Shown: in pieces, positions 45,861-54,658 of the stretch
How the letters are laid out: each line of letters opens with the position of its first letter
How positions within the stretch are numbered: the stretch's first letter is position 1
Assembly (NCBI GenBank): GCA_964397045.1
Contig: CAYNHF010000003.1
Location: 1-64,000, forward strand
Direction of reading: 5' to 3'
Origin: CAYNHF01 sp964397045
GTDB lineage: Bacteria; Actinomycetota; Acidimicrobiia; Spongiisociales; UBA5794
DNA length: 64,000 bases
The notes under the pieces: generated by a model
What the model was told of the DNA's origin: nothing
What the model saw: only the letters and a program-made list of their open reading frames with translations
Database searches by the model: none
Translations under genes and position numbers: made by a program

Positions 45861-48800
45861 CTGCCGACCGGCTCGGGAACGCCGGTCTCGCGGGTAATCC
45901 CGAGACCGGCGTGGAGTTCTTCCCTGCGGGCGACATCGCCGGTGTCCGGCTCTGTCCCTGCGGCGGAAGCCATATGGATGCGCCAAGACCGCAACAAGTA
46001 CTCCTCGTACGGCAACTCTCCATCGATTGCGGCGGCAACGCCCTTTGAGGCGACCGCGTCTGCGCTTTCGACGTCGCCGGCTTCCCACAGTGCTCTCGCG
46101 CGGATCCGGGCAATGCCGGCGGCAAAGAAGGCGCTCTGGTCACCTGCCTCCCGCTCGGCCGCGTTCACCACTGCGGTGGCCCGAGCAGGATCTCCAGCGC
46201 CAAGCAGCGCGTCACCCAGATGGATCGCAGCGTCCAGTGCCGAGTACTGATCCCCAGCCTCGCTGTAGGAGGATCGCAGCCGGGTGAGGTCCGATATCGC
46301 TCGTTGCACCCGACCGGTCTCGGCATCGAGGCGAGCGATTTGTACCTCCACGAATGGGATGTAGGCCTGCGCGTCGGCAGCCCGGAGAATTCGGTGGGCT
46401 TCCTCTAGTTCGCTAGTCGCCTCTTCGTAGCGACCCTGGCCGATGAGAACCTCGGCGATGTTTGCGCCGGCGAGGGCAGCGTGCGTCGTGTTGCCCGCCC
46501 TTTGTGTTGCATCTTGCGACCGCCGATACCACGCAACCGCCTCTTCCCAGTGCCCGGCGAAGTAGGCGAAGCCCCCTTCGTTATTCATCACGTTCGAAGC
46601 CCGCTGCAACTCGCCCAGCCGCTCGAACATCTCGAGCGCCTCGTCCCGATGCGTAGCCAGTTCAGGCTGACCGAGCATGTGGTGAGCCCAGTCCTGGACG
46701 ACGAATGATCGGGCCAGTGCGTCTTCGTCGCCTACGGAAGCTGCCTCGACCGCGGCCCGCTGAGCGGCGTCGAGCGCAGCTTGGGGCTTCCCCTCGTTCA
46801 GGGCGATTCCTGCTGCGTATGAATCAAGCCGGGCAAGCGCCCGCCGGCACTCTGCCGAACCATGATCTGCCACCATGTTGCGCCCCAGGGTGATGTTGCG
46901 TTTCGCGTTGCTATACGACCCACCCATGTTCCAGGTCCGCGCCCTCCGTAACATCAATTCAGCACATACGACCTCATCGCCCGCCGCCAAACGAAGCGCC
47001 GACCGAAGCGCGGCGCGCGCCTCGTCGTACATACCAGCCTGAACCAGCACGTCGGCCAGCGAGGTGCATACCTCTCGCAACTCAGCTTCGCCCACTCCTT
47101 CGAGCCGACGTGCCGCTTCGATCGCTCGCCGGTACTGCGCCGCGGCTTCGACGTTGCTGTAGCCGTCCCGGGCCTTGTTTCCCGCGATCACGGCGTACTG
47201 CCAAGTGCCTTCGTAGTTGCCAGACCGCCAGAAATGCATGGCGAGGGGCTCCGCCACCGCGGCGCGGTCTACTCCGGCGAGTCCCTCGATCGCGTCGGCA
47301 GCTCTGGCATGAAGTGCTCGCCGCGTGCGATAGGAGATTCCCTGATAGGCCACATCATGCACGAGTGCGTCGCGAAACCTCAGGCGGGTATCGCCGTCCT
47401 GCTCCAGGTATTCGGAGAGGGCGAGCCCCGCCGGGCCATCGAAGGTGAGATCATCACCGGCGAGGAGCTCTTCCAGTACGACACGGCGAAAACCTCTGCC
47501 GAGGACGGCTGCGTGGTAGAGGATCTGTCGCGGCGCCGGTCCGAGACGGTCGATGCGGGTGCGAACCAGCGCATCGAGAGAATCCGGCAGATCCCCTACG
47601 GTTCCCGTCTCGCGGGCATTCCGAACGATCTCTCCCAATATGAATGGATTGCCGGCGCCACGCGCCAGCACCAAATCGAGGTCATGGGGACGGAGCGGAG
47701 CTGCCTCGGTTGCTGTGACGACCAGCCTTCTCGCCTCATCCTCGGTAAGGAGGCCGAGGGTAATGTCGGCATCGATTCGACCAAGGCTGTTGCTGAGGGA
47801 TTCCCTGCTGGTCGCGACGACCAGCCAGGCGTGGTCTGTGGTCGCCCGGGCGATACGGTTCACGAGAGCCTCGGACGCGGGGTCCAGCCAATGGAGATCT
47901 TCGACGACGACCAGGAGTGGGCCATCCGTGATCTCGTTCAGCAACCGGGCGACGGCGATTTCGGTCTGCGGCCGACGAAACCGGGGCTCGATCGTGGCAG
48001 TCTCTGGCGTCTCGGGCACGGTGATGTGTGTGGCGTCTCCCAGGAGCGGAAGCGCCCAAGCCAGGCTGGGGGCCGACCGGCTGACGATATCTGCGAGGTC
48101 GCGCGCCATCTGCTCTTGCGAACGCCGCTCGATCCCGAGGAGCTCTCGCAGCGGGTCCCGGAACGCCCAGTACGGGTTCTCACCACCGGTCGGGTCTGAG
48201 CGCACCACGATCATGTGCGGGGCTGCCGTTGTGCCGAACGCGTGACGGAGGAGTCGGGTCTTGCCGAAGCCCGCAGCCCCACGGATCGCGACCACAGAGC
48301 CTTCGCCGCCTTCGAGGCGTTTGCGCATTCGGCCGATCACGTCGAGTTCGTCGTTTCTGCCGACGAAAGGGAGGACCCCAACCTCAGCAGTGGTGCGCGG
48401 GCCTCGCTCCGGGCCGACGAAGCACACCGGAACCGGATCCTTCTTGCCCTTGACCGTGAGCGGTTCGAGCTCTGCACCTTCGAACAGGGTGCGAGATCGA
48501 TTGACGACTGCCGGGCTGACCAGGATGGCTCGGCTGTCTGCTGCGCCAGACAGGCGGGCCGCAAGATTGATCGTGTCTCCCATGACGGTGAAGGCGGACC
48601 GGAACTCGGTACCGATGTGCGCCGTGAAGAGGTGACCGCGGCTGATCCCAACCTGGACGGGCAGCGCCAGATCCGTCTCGACGATACGCCGCGCCGTACG
48701 CAGCATGCGGCCCTCGTCGTCCTCATGGTTCGCGGGGACCCCCGCGATCAAGGTGACCTTGCCCCCGTCCGTATCGGAGTCCGCGTTGAGAAACGTCACC

Positions 48801-49675
48801 TGCTCATGGTCGGCGGCCTCCTGGACGACCCGCATCAGTTGGTCCAGCTGCGCGGCGACCTCATCCGGTCCGCCTTCTCGGAGCGCGGCGCCCATCCCTA
48901 CGTATTTGACGAAGCCAACGGTGGCGATGCGATGCTCGGACTCGCTGCGGTCCTCTCGCAGGTAGTCATGCAACGAAGGCGTGATCCGCGATGCGATCGT
49001 GCCGGCGTCTACGGGACGCCGTGCGACCTCGACCCCCTCCTGCCATCGCGGCGTCCGCCAGCGAAGGAGGACGCCAGGGGCCTTCGCGTCTCCCGCAGCG
49101 TCCGGCTCGAGCCGCGCTGCCACCTCGGGAGAGATGAGAATCTCGCCTGCTCCTGCGGTGGCCTCGAGATGGAAAGTCCTCGCTGCGGTTTCCCCAACCA
49201 CGACCAGCTCACGGTGGGAACCACCGACGAGATACAGCTCGATTGGCCCAGCGTGGACGCCGACAGACATCCGCAGCCCGATCTTCCCGACCGAGGTCGG
49301 AATCTTCGATGCGGTTCTGAGGGCGGTTCGCATCTCGACCGCGGCGGAGGCGGCCCGGATCGCGGCATCATGGCCCTCATAGAGAAGCAGCAGCGCGTCG
49401 CCTGCGAACCTCACGAGGCTTCCCCCTCGCTGGTAGGCGATGCGGAGCATCGATCCGAACACGTTGTTGAGCACCGCGGTCAGCTCTTCAGCGCCGATGC
49501 GGCCGCGCTGGGCGAGCTTCTCGGTGAGCACGGTGAATCCGGAGATGTCGACGAAGCAAAGTGCGCCGTCGACGCGTTGCCAGAGTTGCCCGGGGGCGTC
49601 GAGGTCCCACTCGGCCGCACGGCGAGGCAGGTAGCGGAGGAGCGGATCATAGGTTTCGTTCTGGCTGTCACCCAT
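45857..49675 (-). CDS. Cyclase-ATPase-TPR giant regulator
   Basis: A 1272-residue protein. The first class III cyclase domain (about residues 30-215) keeps the metal aspartates (ALCFVDISGFT, LVRFAGDALLLL). The second (about 245-430) has lost the first one (TVGFVKYVGMG) but keeps FTVMGDTINLAARL. An AAA/STAND-like ATPase follows with P-loop GAAGFGKT near residue 466 and LLVVVEDLHWLD as Walker B. TPR-like helices fill the last 400 residues. It resembles the actinobacterial cyclase-LuxR-like ATPase regulators but has no C-terminal DNA-binding domain. ATG 49675 lies 7 nt after TACTCT. Confidence 0.9.
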   Translation of the reverse strand: MGDSQNETYDPLLRYLPRRAAEWDLDAPGQLWQRVDGALCFVDISGFTVLTEKLAQRGRIGAEELTAVLNNVFGSMLRIAYQRGGSLVRFAGDALLLLYEGHDAAIRAASAAVEMRTALRTASKIPTSVGKIGLRMSVGVHAGPIELYLVGGSHRELVVVGETAARTFHLEATAGAGEILISPEVAARLEPDAAGDAKAPGVLLRWRTPRWQEGVEVARRPVDAGTIASRITPSLHDYLREDRSESEHRIATVGFVKYVGMGAALREGGPDEVAAQLDQLMRVVQEAADHEQVTFLNADSDTDGGKVTLIAGVPANHEDDEGRMLRTARRIVETDLALPVQVGISRGHLFTAHIGTEFRSAFTVMGDTINLAARLSGAADSRAILVSPAVVNRSRTLFEGAELEPLTVKGKKDPVPVCFVGPERGPRTTAEVGVLPFVGRNDELDVIGRMRKRLEGGEGSVVAIRGAAGFGKTRLLRHAFGTTAAPHMIVVRSDPTGGENPYWAFRDPLRELLGIERRSQEQMARDLADIVSRSAPSLAWALPLLGDATHITVPETPETATIEPRFRRPQTEIAVARLLNEITDGPLLVVVEDLHWLDPASEALVNRIARATTDHAWLVVATSRESLSNSLGRIDADITLGLLTEDEARRLVVTATEAAPLRPHDLDLVLARGAGNPFILGEIVRNARETGTVGDLPDSLDALVRTRIDRLGPAPRQILYHAAVLGRGFRRVVLEELLAGDDLTFDGPAGLALSEYLEQDGDTRLRFRDALVHDVAYQGISYRTRRALHARAADAIEGLAGVDRAAVAEPLAMHFWRSGNYEGTWQYAVIAGNKARDGYSNVEAAAQYRRAIEAARRLEGVGEAELREVCTSLADVLVQAGMYDEARAALRSALRLAAGDEVVCAELMLRRARTWNMGGSYSNAKRNITLGRNMVADHGSAECRRALARLDSYAAGIALNEGKPQAALDAAQRAAVEAASVGDEDALARSFVVQDWAHHMLGQPELATHRDEALEMFERLGELQRASNVMNNEGGFAYFAGHWEEAVAWYRRSQDATQRAGNTTHAALAGANIAEVLIGQGRYEEATSELEEAHRILRAADAQAYIPFVEVQIARLDAETGRVQRAISDLTRLRSSYSEAGDQYSALDAAIHLGDALLGAGDPARATAVVNAAEREAGDQSAFFAAGIARIRARALWEAGDVESADAVASKGVAAAIDGELPYEEYLLRSWRIHMASAAGTEPDTGDVARREELHAGLGITRETGVPEPVGS
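45879..45912. terminator. 12-bp perfect hairpin at convergent stops
   Basis: ACGCCGGTCTCG-10 nt-CGAGACCGGCGT. A perfect 12-bp stem just past the shared CTAG stop, lying inside the 3' end of the minus-strand cyclase gene. Positioned to end plus-strand transcription. Confidence 0.6.
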
Positions 49676-49682
49676 GAGCCAC

Positions 49683-49688
49683 AGAGTA
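49683..49688 (-). promoter_or_regulatory. Leaderless -10 box TACTCT
   Basis: On the minus strand TACTCT ends 7 nt before the ATG at 49675, with no ribosome site between. Confidence 0.5.
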
Positions 49689-49833
49689 TCCGGCACCGGG
49701 CAGTGTTCGCTCGCGGGTCCTCCGCGTGCGCGGCTGAGTCGCTACCAGCGCTCAACCGCACGTCTGGTCAAACCGCAACGTTCGCAGGCGGCGACTGCGG
49801 AATAGGCCGTCGCCGGGGTTGGTTCGGTCGCGT

Positions 49834-50217
49834 ATGGATACGGAGATTCAAAGCGCCCTCAACCGCGGCGGTGTCATCGACATCACAACGATCGGAGCCC
49901 GCTCCGGGACGTCGCGTCGAATCGAGATCAACTTCGTTCAGCTGGACGGCAGGTATTACATCACGGGCCGACCCGGCCGCAAGCGTGACTGGCTGGCCAA
50001 CCTGAAAGCCAATCCGGCCTTCACGGTGCATCTGAAGCATGAAGTGACGGCTGATCTGCCGGTCACGGCCAACCCAATCAGTGCTGATGACGAGCGAGCC
50101 GAGGTGCTGTACCGAATTCTCACCGAGAGTTGGGGGAACGAGGCGGCCAAGGCCGACCATCTCCTACCGCGGTGGGTTGCAGGAGCGCCGTTGGTGGAGT
50201 TCACGCTCGCAGGGTGA
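49834..50217 (+). CDS. F420-type nitroreductase family protein (DUF385)
   Basis: A 127-residue DUF385/deazaflavin-dependent protein, paralogue of 23598-23975 along its whole length: ALNRGGVIDITTIGARSGTS, then YITGRPGRKRDWLANLKANP. It probably binds F420. ATG 49834 starts exactly where the paralogue does (MDxxxxxALNRGG). No ribosome site. Divergent from the giant cyclase. Confidence 0.87.
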   Translation: MDTEIQSALNRGGVIDITTIGARSGTSRRIEINFVQLDGRYYITGRPGRKRDWLANLKANPAFTVHLKHEVTADLPVTANPISADDERAEVLYRILTESWGNEAAKADHLLPRWVAGAPLVEFTLAG

Positions 50218-50492
50218 CCCTGCCCCTCCAGATGATCAGCCGACACGGCGCAGGACCGCCCCCCTGGCCATCCTCCTGGCTTCCATCGGGTTGAACACTC
50301 TCTTGTTGACCCTGGCGACCCACATCGGATCGGCATCAGAGCTGCCGGATGGGCTCGGTGCTCAGGATCGTCATTGCGATTCTCCCTCGGATGGGGAGCG
50401 ATCTCACAGTCGGGTTCGTGACCGGGCCGAGCACGAGCAGCATTCCTGACGGCGCGTTCCACCCGCCCAACCGGCCGGCTCTGACCTGTCGT

Positions 50493-51182
50493 TTACTCGC
50501 TCGGAACTCTTGCGCTATCCCGGGCCGTCTCGAGGCCGTCGAGGATGAGGTCGAGCCCGAACTCGAACTCGGAAGCGTAGTTGTAGCCGGGCTGGAGCGC
50601 GTGGTCGACGATCATCTCGACCAGGTAGGGGTACTCGTCGGCTGGGAGCTGCTCGAGGATGGCCGCGGCAACGTCGCCGACGTCATGTTCGTCTTCGAAG
50701 GGCAGGGCGAGTTCCTGGAGCCCGAAACCGTAGATGTAGGCGTCCATGGCTGAGAAGGCATGGGCGGCCATCGCGATCGAAAACCCGGCTTCGCGGAGAC
50801 AGCCAATCACCGAGTCGTAGTACCGCAATGCGGCAGGCCCGGGGTTGGCGCGCGAGTCCATGAGGCTGCTGGCCCACGGATGGCGGGAGAGGGTTTCGTG
50901 GGCGGAGATCGCCCGTCGGCGCATGGCAGCCTTCCAGTTGTCACCCTTCGCAGGCAGGTCGATTTCGCCCACGACCAGGTCGACCATGCCGTCGAGGATG
51001 TCGTCCTTGTCCGACACGTGGTAGTACAGGGACATTGCCTCTACATCGAGGTTGCGTGCCAGTTTTCGCATGGTGAGCGAGTCGATTCCACCCTCATCTG
51101 CGATGGCCACGGCCGCACGCAGGACCCTCTCTCTGTCGAGCGGAGTTCGCTGCTTGGTGCGTGGTCCAGGCTGCTCGGTCAT
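50493..51182 (-). CDS. TetR/AcrR repressor (TetR_C type)
   Basis: A 229-residue regulator. The helix-turn-helix lies at about residues 20-65 (VAIADEGGIDSLTMRKLARN, then MSLYYHVSDKDDILDGMVDL), and a TetR_C_1-like ligand domain follows. It is divergent from a dehydrogenase/DUF4386 operon, with two CTTACATCGTA operator-like repeats between them. It therefore probably represses that operon and itself. ATG 51182 lies 3-4 nt after GGAGGG. Confidence 0.9.
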   Translation of the reverse strand: MTEQPGPRTKQRTPLDRERVLRAAVAIADEGGIDSLTMRKLARNLDVEAMSLYYHVSDKDDILDGMVDLVVGEIDLPAKGDNWKAAMRRRAISAHETLSRHPWASSLMDSRANPGPAALRYYDSVIGCLREAGFSIAMAAHAFSAMDAYIYGFGLQELALPFEDEHDVGDVAAAILEQLPADEYPYLVEMIVDHALQPGYNYASEFEFGLDLILDGLETARDSARVPSE

Positions 51183-51202
51183 CGGCCCTCCAAGGAAATC
51201 TC

Positions 51203-51230
51203 TTGACAACCTTACATCGTATGGTAGCTT
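51203..51230 (+). promoter_or_regulatory. Promoter TTGACA-16-TAGCTT
   Basis: TTGACA at 51203-51208 and TAGCTT at 51225-51230 with 16-bp spacing, reading toward the dehydrogenase gene. The first TetR operator sits inside the spacer. Confidence 0.6.
51211..51223. promoter_or_regulatory. TetR operator-like site 1
   Basis: CTTACATCGTATG: half-sites CTTAC and GTATG (one mismatch) around an ATC spacer, lying between the -35 and -10. Confidence 0.6.
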
Positions 51231-51242
51231 CACGCCACACAC

Positions 51243-51255
51243 CTTACATCGTAAG
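51243..51255. promoter_or_regulatory. TetR operator-like site 2
   Basis: CTTACATCGTAAG: perfect inverted half-sites CTTAC/GTAAG around ATC, centred 32 bp (about three helical turns) from site 1 and downstream of the -10. Confidence 0.65.
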
Positions 51256-51326
51256 AATCATGATGTACAGAGAATCGAGTGAGCCGGCTTCGGGCGGGCT
51301 CGGCACCGAATGAGGGAGACGAGGAA

Positions 51327-52337
51327 ATGGAAACTAGACAGGACATCACCACCGTTGACAGGAAGACGATGAAGGCCATCTTCCAGGACGCCTACGGCCT
51401 ACCTGAAGACCAGCTGGAACTGCGTGACACCGATGTGCCGCATGTTGGGGAAGACGAGGTCCTGCTGCGCGTGCAGGCCGTGGGAGTCGCGATTGGTGAC
51501 CGGCTCATCATGACCGGTCAGCCGTACATCGCTCGGCCGGGGTATGGGCTCCTCCAGCCAAAGCATCAGATACCCGGAATCGACGTGGCCGGTGTGGTTG
51601 AGGCGATCGGCAGGAACGTGACCGGGTTCCAGTTGGGTGATGAGGTGTTCGGTTGGTGCGACGGTGCCCTGGCAGAGTACGTGGCGGTCCGTGCAGATGC
51701 CCTCGTCTCGAAGCCTGCCAATCTCACCAGCGAGCAGGCAGCCACGGTTCCCACCTCGGCATTCGCCGCCCTTCAGGCACTCCGAGACACCGGACAGATC
51801 CACGAGCATCAGCAGGTGCTCATCCTTGGTGCGTCGGGTGGGGTTGGCACCTTTGCCGTGCAGATCGCCAAGTCGTTCGGCGCCGAGGTGACCGGTGTTT
51901 GCAGCACCCGCAATGTCGACATGGTGCGATCGCTCGGCGCCGATCACGTCGTCGACTACACGCGGGAGGCCATCGCCGAAAGTGGTCGCCGTTACGACCT
52001 GATCCTGGACCTCGCGGGCAATCGCTCTTTGTCGGATCTCCGAGATGTGCTTGCGCCCAAGGGCACGCTCGTCATCGTCGGAGGCTCAGGTGGTGCTTGG
52101 TTCATGGGCTTCGGCCGCACGATTCGAGCAGCCATGATGGCGCCGTTCGTCGGCCAACGGCTGCGTCCCTTCTTCTCGAAGCCGAACCAGGAAGACCTCG
52201 TTGTATTGAGAGCGCTCCTCGAGTCGGGGCACATCACGCCGCTGATCGACCGGACGTTCCCGCTGAGGGCTACCTCCGAGGCCATGGCCTACATCGGGGA
52301 GCGTCACACGCAGGGCAAGACGGTCATCAGCGTCTGA
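51327..52337 (+). CDS. NAD(P)-dependent MDR oxidoreductase
   Basis: A 336-residue MDR reductase of the zinc-free type (MKAIFQDAYGLPEDQLELRD, then LGASGGVGTFAVQIAKSFG). The N-terminal METRQDITTVDRKT tail is an extra piece before the family start. Closest in this window to 43134-44102, with long identical stretches. ATG 51327 follows GAGGGAG. It is divergent from a TetR gene and followed by a DUF4386 gene, a common actinobacterial triad in which the reductase and the membrane protein are induced together by an unknown compound. Confidence 0.88.
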   Translation: METRQDITTVDRKTMKAIFQDAYGLPEDQLELRDTDVPHVGEDEVLLRVQAVGVAIGDRLIMTGQPYIARPGYGLLQPKHQIPGIDVAGVVEAIGRNVTGFQLGDEVFGWCDGALAEYVAVRADALVSKPANLTSEQAATVPTSAFAALQALRDTGQIHEHQQVLILGASGGVGTFAVQIAKSFGAEVTGVCSTRNVDMVRSLGADHVVDYTREAIAESGRRYDLILDLAGNRSLSDLRDVLAPKGTLVIVGGSGGAWFMGFGRTIRAAMMAPFVGQRLRPFFSKPNQEDLVVLRALLESGHITPLIDRTFPLRATSEAMAYIGERHTQGKTVISV

Positions 52338-52442
52338 GGACCCTCACCCCGCCGGATGCCGAAGCCGGGCATTGGAACGAGCACAGCAAGGGTCCTACGC
52401 CACCACGACGGAGCGAGCACCCGACCACGAGATTGGACACAC

Positions 52443-53162
52443 ATGACTAGCCGTATCGCCGAGACATCACCACGCAGCGCCGCACTCATCGCAGGGGTCG
52501 GGTATCTCGCCATCTTCGGGCTCGCGATCTACGCCAACTTCTTCGTACGCACCGGGCTCGTGGAGCCAAACGATGCTGCAGCCACATTCAGCAACATCTC
52601 AGACTCCGAGTTCCTGTTCCGCACTGGGCTCGTCAGCTTCCTGATCGTGTTCATCCTCGATGTCGTGATCGCCTGGGCGCTCTACGTGCTCTTCAAGGCG
52701 GCGAGTAAGCAGCTCTCGTTGCTCACCGCCTGGTTCCGTCTCGTGTACACGGTCTTCCTCGGCGTGGCATTGATCTTCTTCTTCGGCGTCCTGCAGCTGG
52801 TGGGCGGCGCGGGCTATCTGACCGCGTTCGAGCCGGGGCAGCTTGATGCTCAGGTGATGTTGCTGCTCGAAGCGTTCAACTACGCGTGGCTCATCGGCCT
52901 CGCCTGCTTTGGCGTCCATCTGATATTGATCGGCTACCTGATGCTCGCGTCGGGATTGGCGCCGAGGGTCCTTGGCGTCCTGCTTGCTGTGGCGGGCATC
53001 GCCTACCTGATCGACACCTTCGCCTATGCACTGCTGTCCAGCTACGCCGATTACGAGGCTGCGTTCCTGGTGATCGTCGCCGTGCCTTCGGTAGTCGCAG
53101 AATTGGCATTCACCGTGTGGCTCCTGGCGAGAGGGGGACTACCGCAGGAGGCATCGCAGTAG
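52443..53162 (+). CDS. DUF4386 membrane protein
   Basis: A 239-residue integral membrane protein of the DUF4386 type, with about six helices (SAALIAGVGYLAIFGLAIYAN and LVSFLIVFILDVVIAWALYV, then VFLGVALIFFFGVLQL). It lies 105 bp after the dehydrogenase gene and is probably cotranscribed under TetR control. No activity is known for DUF4386. Confidence 0.87.
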   Translation: MTSRIAETSPRSAALIAGVGYLAIFGLAIYANFFVRTGLVEPNDAAATFSNISDSEFLFRTGLVSFLIVFILDVVIAWALYVLFKAASKQLSLLTAWFRLVYTVFLGVALIFFFGVLQLVGGAGYLTAFEPGQLDAQVMLLLEAFNYAWLIGLACFGVHLILIGYLMLASGLAPRVLGVLLAVAGIAYLIDTFAYALLSSYADYEAAFLVIVAVPSVVAELAFTVWLLARGGLPQEASQ

Positions 53163-53272
53163 CGTCCAGTAACAGATTCGTCGCCGCGAGACGGCCAACA
53201 TCATCCTTCCCAGCCGGCTGGGTGGTCAGCCCTCGTCGCCGCTCCCGGTTACGGGGTGGGGACCGTGGCCGT

Positions 53273-53787
53273 CTAGGTGAGCGCTGACACAGTGAGTTGG
53301 TAGACGTAACTCACGCGGCCTCCACTGTCGGGCCTCGATCCCACTCGCACGCCGCCGAGCTTCTCCACCGCGCGCTGCGACCGCAGGTTCTCTGCAGCAG
53401 CCAACCAGACAACGCGGCTGACAAACCGGAACGCATGCTGCAACATGAGACGCGTCAGCTCCCCGTTGTAGACACCGCCCCAGTGTGATCGGGCCAGGAA
53501 TATCCACCCGATCTCCACCTCATCCGCTTGCCGGTCGTAGCCATGAAAGCGCGCAGACCCGATCACTCGCTGAGTCTTGCTGTCGATGGCGATCAACGCT
53601 CCCCCCGACTCCAGGGACTCACGGAAGAATGCTTGAAAGCTCCCCTCTTCATGGCGGTTCTTGACAGGGTGCTGGTCCCAGATCAGCGGATCGGCAGCGA
53701 CCGCGTAGAGGTCGTCATAGTTCCGAAACGAAGCGGCCTGAGTTCGACCAGGTCGCCGTTTAGAACCGGTTGGTACTCAAAAGGCAT
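53273..53787 (-). pseudogene. GNAT acetyltransferase, one-base frameshift
   Basis: Starts MPFEYQPVLNGDLVELRPLR after a good GGAAGGAG site. After RFG the frame breaks; the other frame continues YDDLYAVAADPLIWDQHPV to the end, including the acetyl-CoA region GWIFLARSHWGGVYNGELTR. Restoring one A in GGAACTATG at about 53722 joins them into a 171-residue acetyltransferase. The indel is either a real mutation or a base-call error. Confidence 0.8.
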
Positions 53788-54089
53788 CTGGCTCCTTCCG
53801 CCGGGGCGCGACAAGCCATCATTCGTCTTAGGTGTAGGCCAGGCGATCTTCCGCCTATGCAAGGATCCCCAACCCAAGGGCCAACTCGATTCGTCGACAT
53901 TGGCGCGACCGACCGACCCATGCGCAATGGAGCATGTGCGCCAGTCTGCAACTGGTCGCCGCTGGCTTCCATCAAAGGGACAACACAAGGCACCTCGCTG
54001 ATCGTCCTCGCCCCTTGATCGCCCTTCCGAGCGCCGATTCGAACCGCCGTGTGGGTCGGCTCCTCTTCCGAGCGGGGAGCCGCGGGCCC
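53788..54089. other. 302-bp gap
   Basis: Between the GNAT pseudogene and a VOC gene, both on the minus strand. Promoter region for the GNAT gene; no other signal noted. Confidence 0.45.
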
Positions 54090-54461
54090 CTAGATGTGCT
54101 GATCGAAGAGGATCATGTTGCCGTCGGGGTCGGTGAGCATGAAGCTCGCCGGACCGGTTGGCGACTCCCCAGTCGTGTCATTGGCCGGTTCCAGTCCAGC
54201 TGCCTCAAACCGGCTGCTCAGCTCCCGGACGTCGGTGAAGCCGTCAACCGGCTCGCCGAGACCGGTCCAGCCGGGATTGAAGGTCAGGATATTCGACTCG
54301 AACATACCGTGAAACAGACCAATGACGTGAGGCTGGTTCGCCATGATCGTCCAGGTCTCGCCGTCGCCTCCGATCATTTCGAATCCCAGCTTCGAGTAGA
54401 AGTCCCGCGACGCAGGCATGTCTTCGACGGTGAGGCTCACCGAGAATGCCCCGAGGTCCAT
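54090..54461 (-). CDS. VOC family protein
   Basis: A 123-residue glyoxalase/bleomycin-resistance-fold protein: FSVSLTVEDMPASRDFYSKL, then SFMLTDPDGNMILFDQHI, the classical ending DPDGNxxxFDQ. One half-barrel pair, so it works as a homodimer. The substrate is unknown. ATG 54461 follows GGGAG. Confidence 0.87.
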   Translation of the reverse strand: MDLGAFSVSLTVEDMPASRDFYSKLGFEMIGGDGETWTIMANQPHVIGLFHGMFESNILTFNPGWTGLGEPVDGFTDVRELSSRFEAAGLEPANDTTGESPTGPASFMLTDPDGNMILFDQHI

Positions 54462-54658
54462 AGTTGCTCCCTTGACTCGGCGGTTGGCAAACAACGATAC
54501 CGATTGACCCGGAGGATTGACCGTGAGACGGCAACTGCACGTCCTCGAAATTGGTGTCCTTTCCGGCCCTCAGCCCACGTATGGGTCGCGGTGCGTGACC
54601 CACCCAAACGCCTGGCTCGAAACCGGTAGCGTCAGTGGGGCAGCAAGGGGAGAAGCGA

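Noticed and set aside
48215..50005. Plus-strand ORF of 596 codons opposite the giant cyclase gene
   Set aside because: Antisense shadow; the minus strand has cyclase and P-loop motifs and this frame has none.
54031..54055. tRNA-like GTTCGAATC on the minus strand
   Set aside because: The bases around it do not form a T-stem, and no acceptor or anticodon arm can be drawn.
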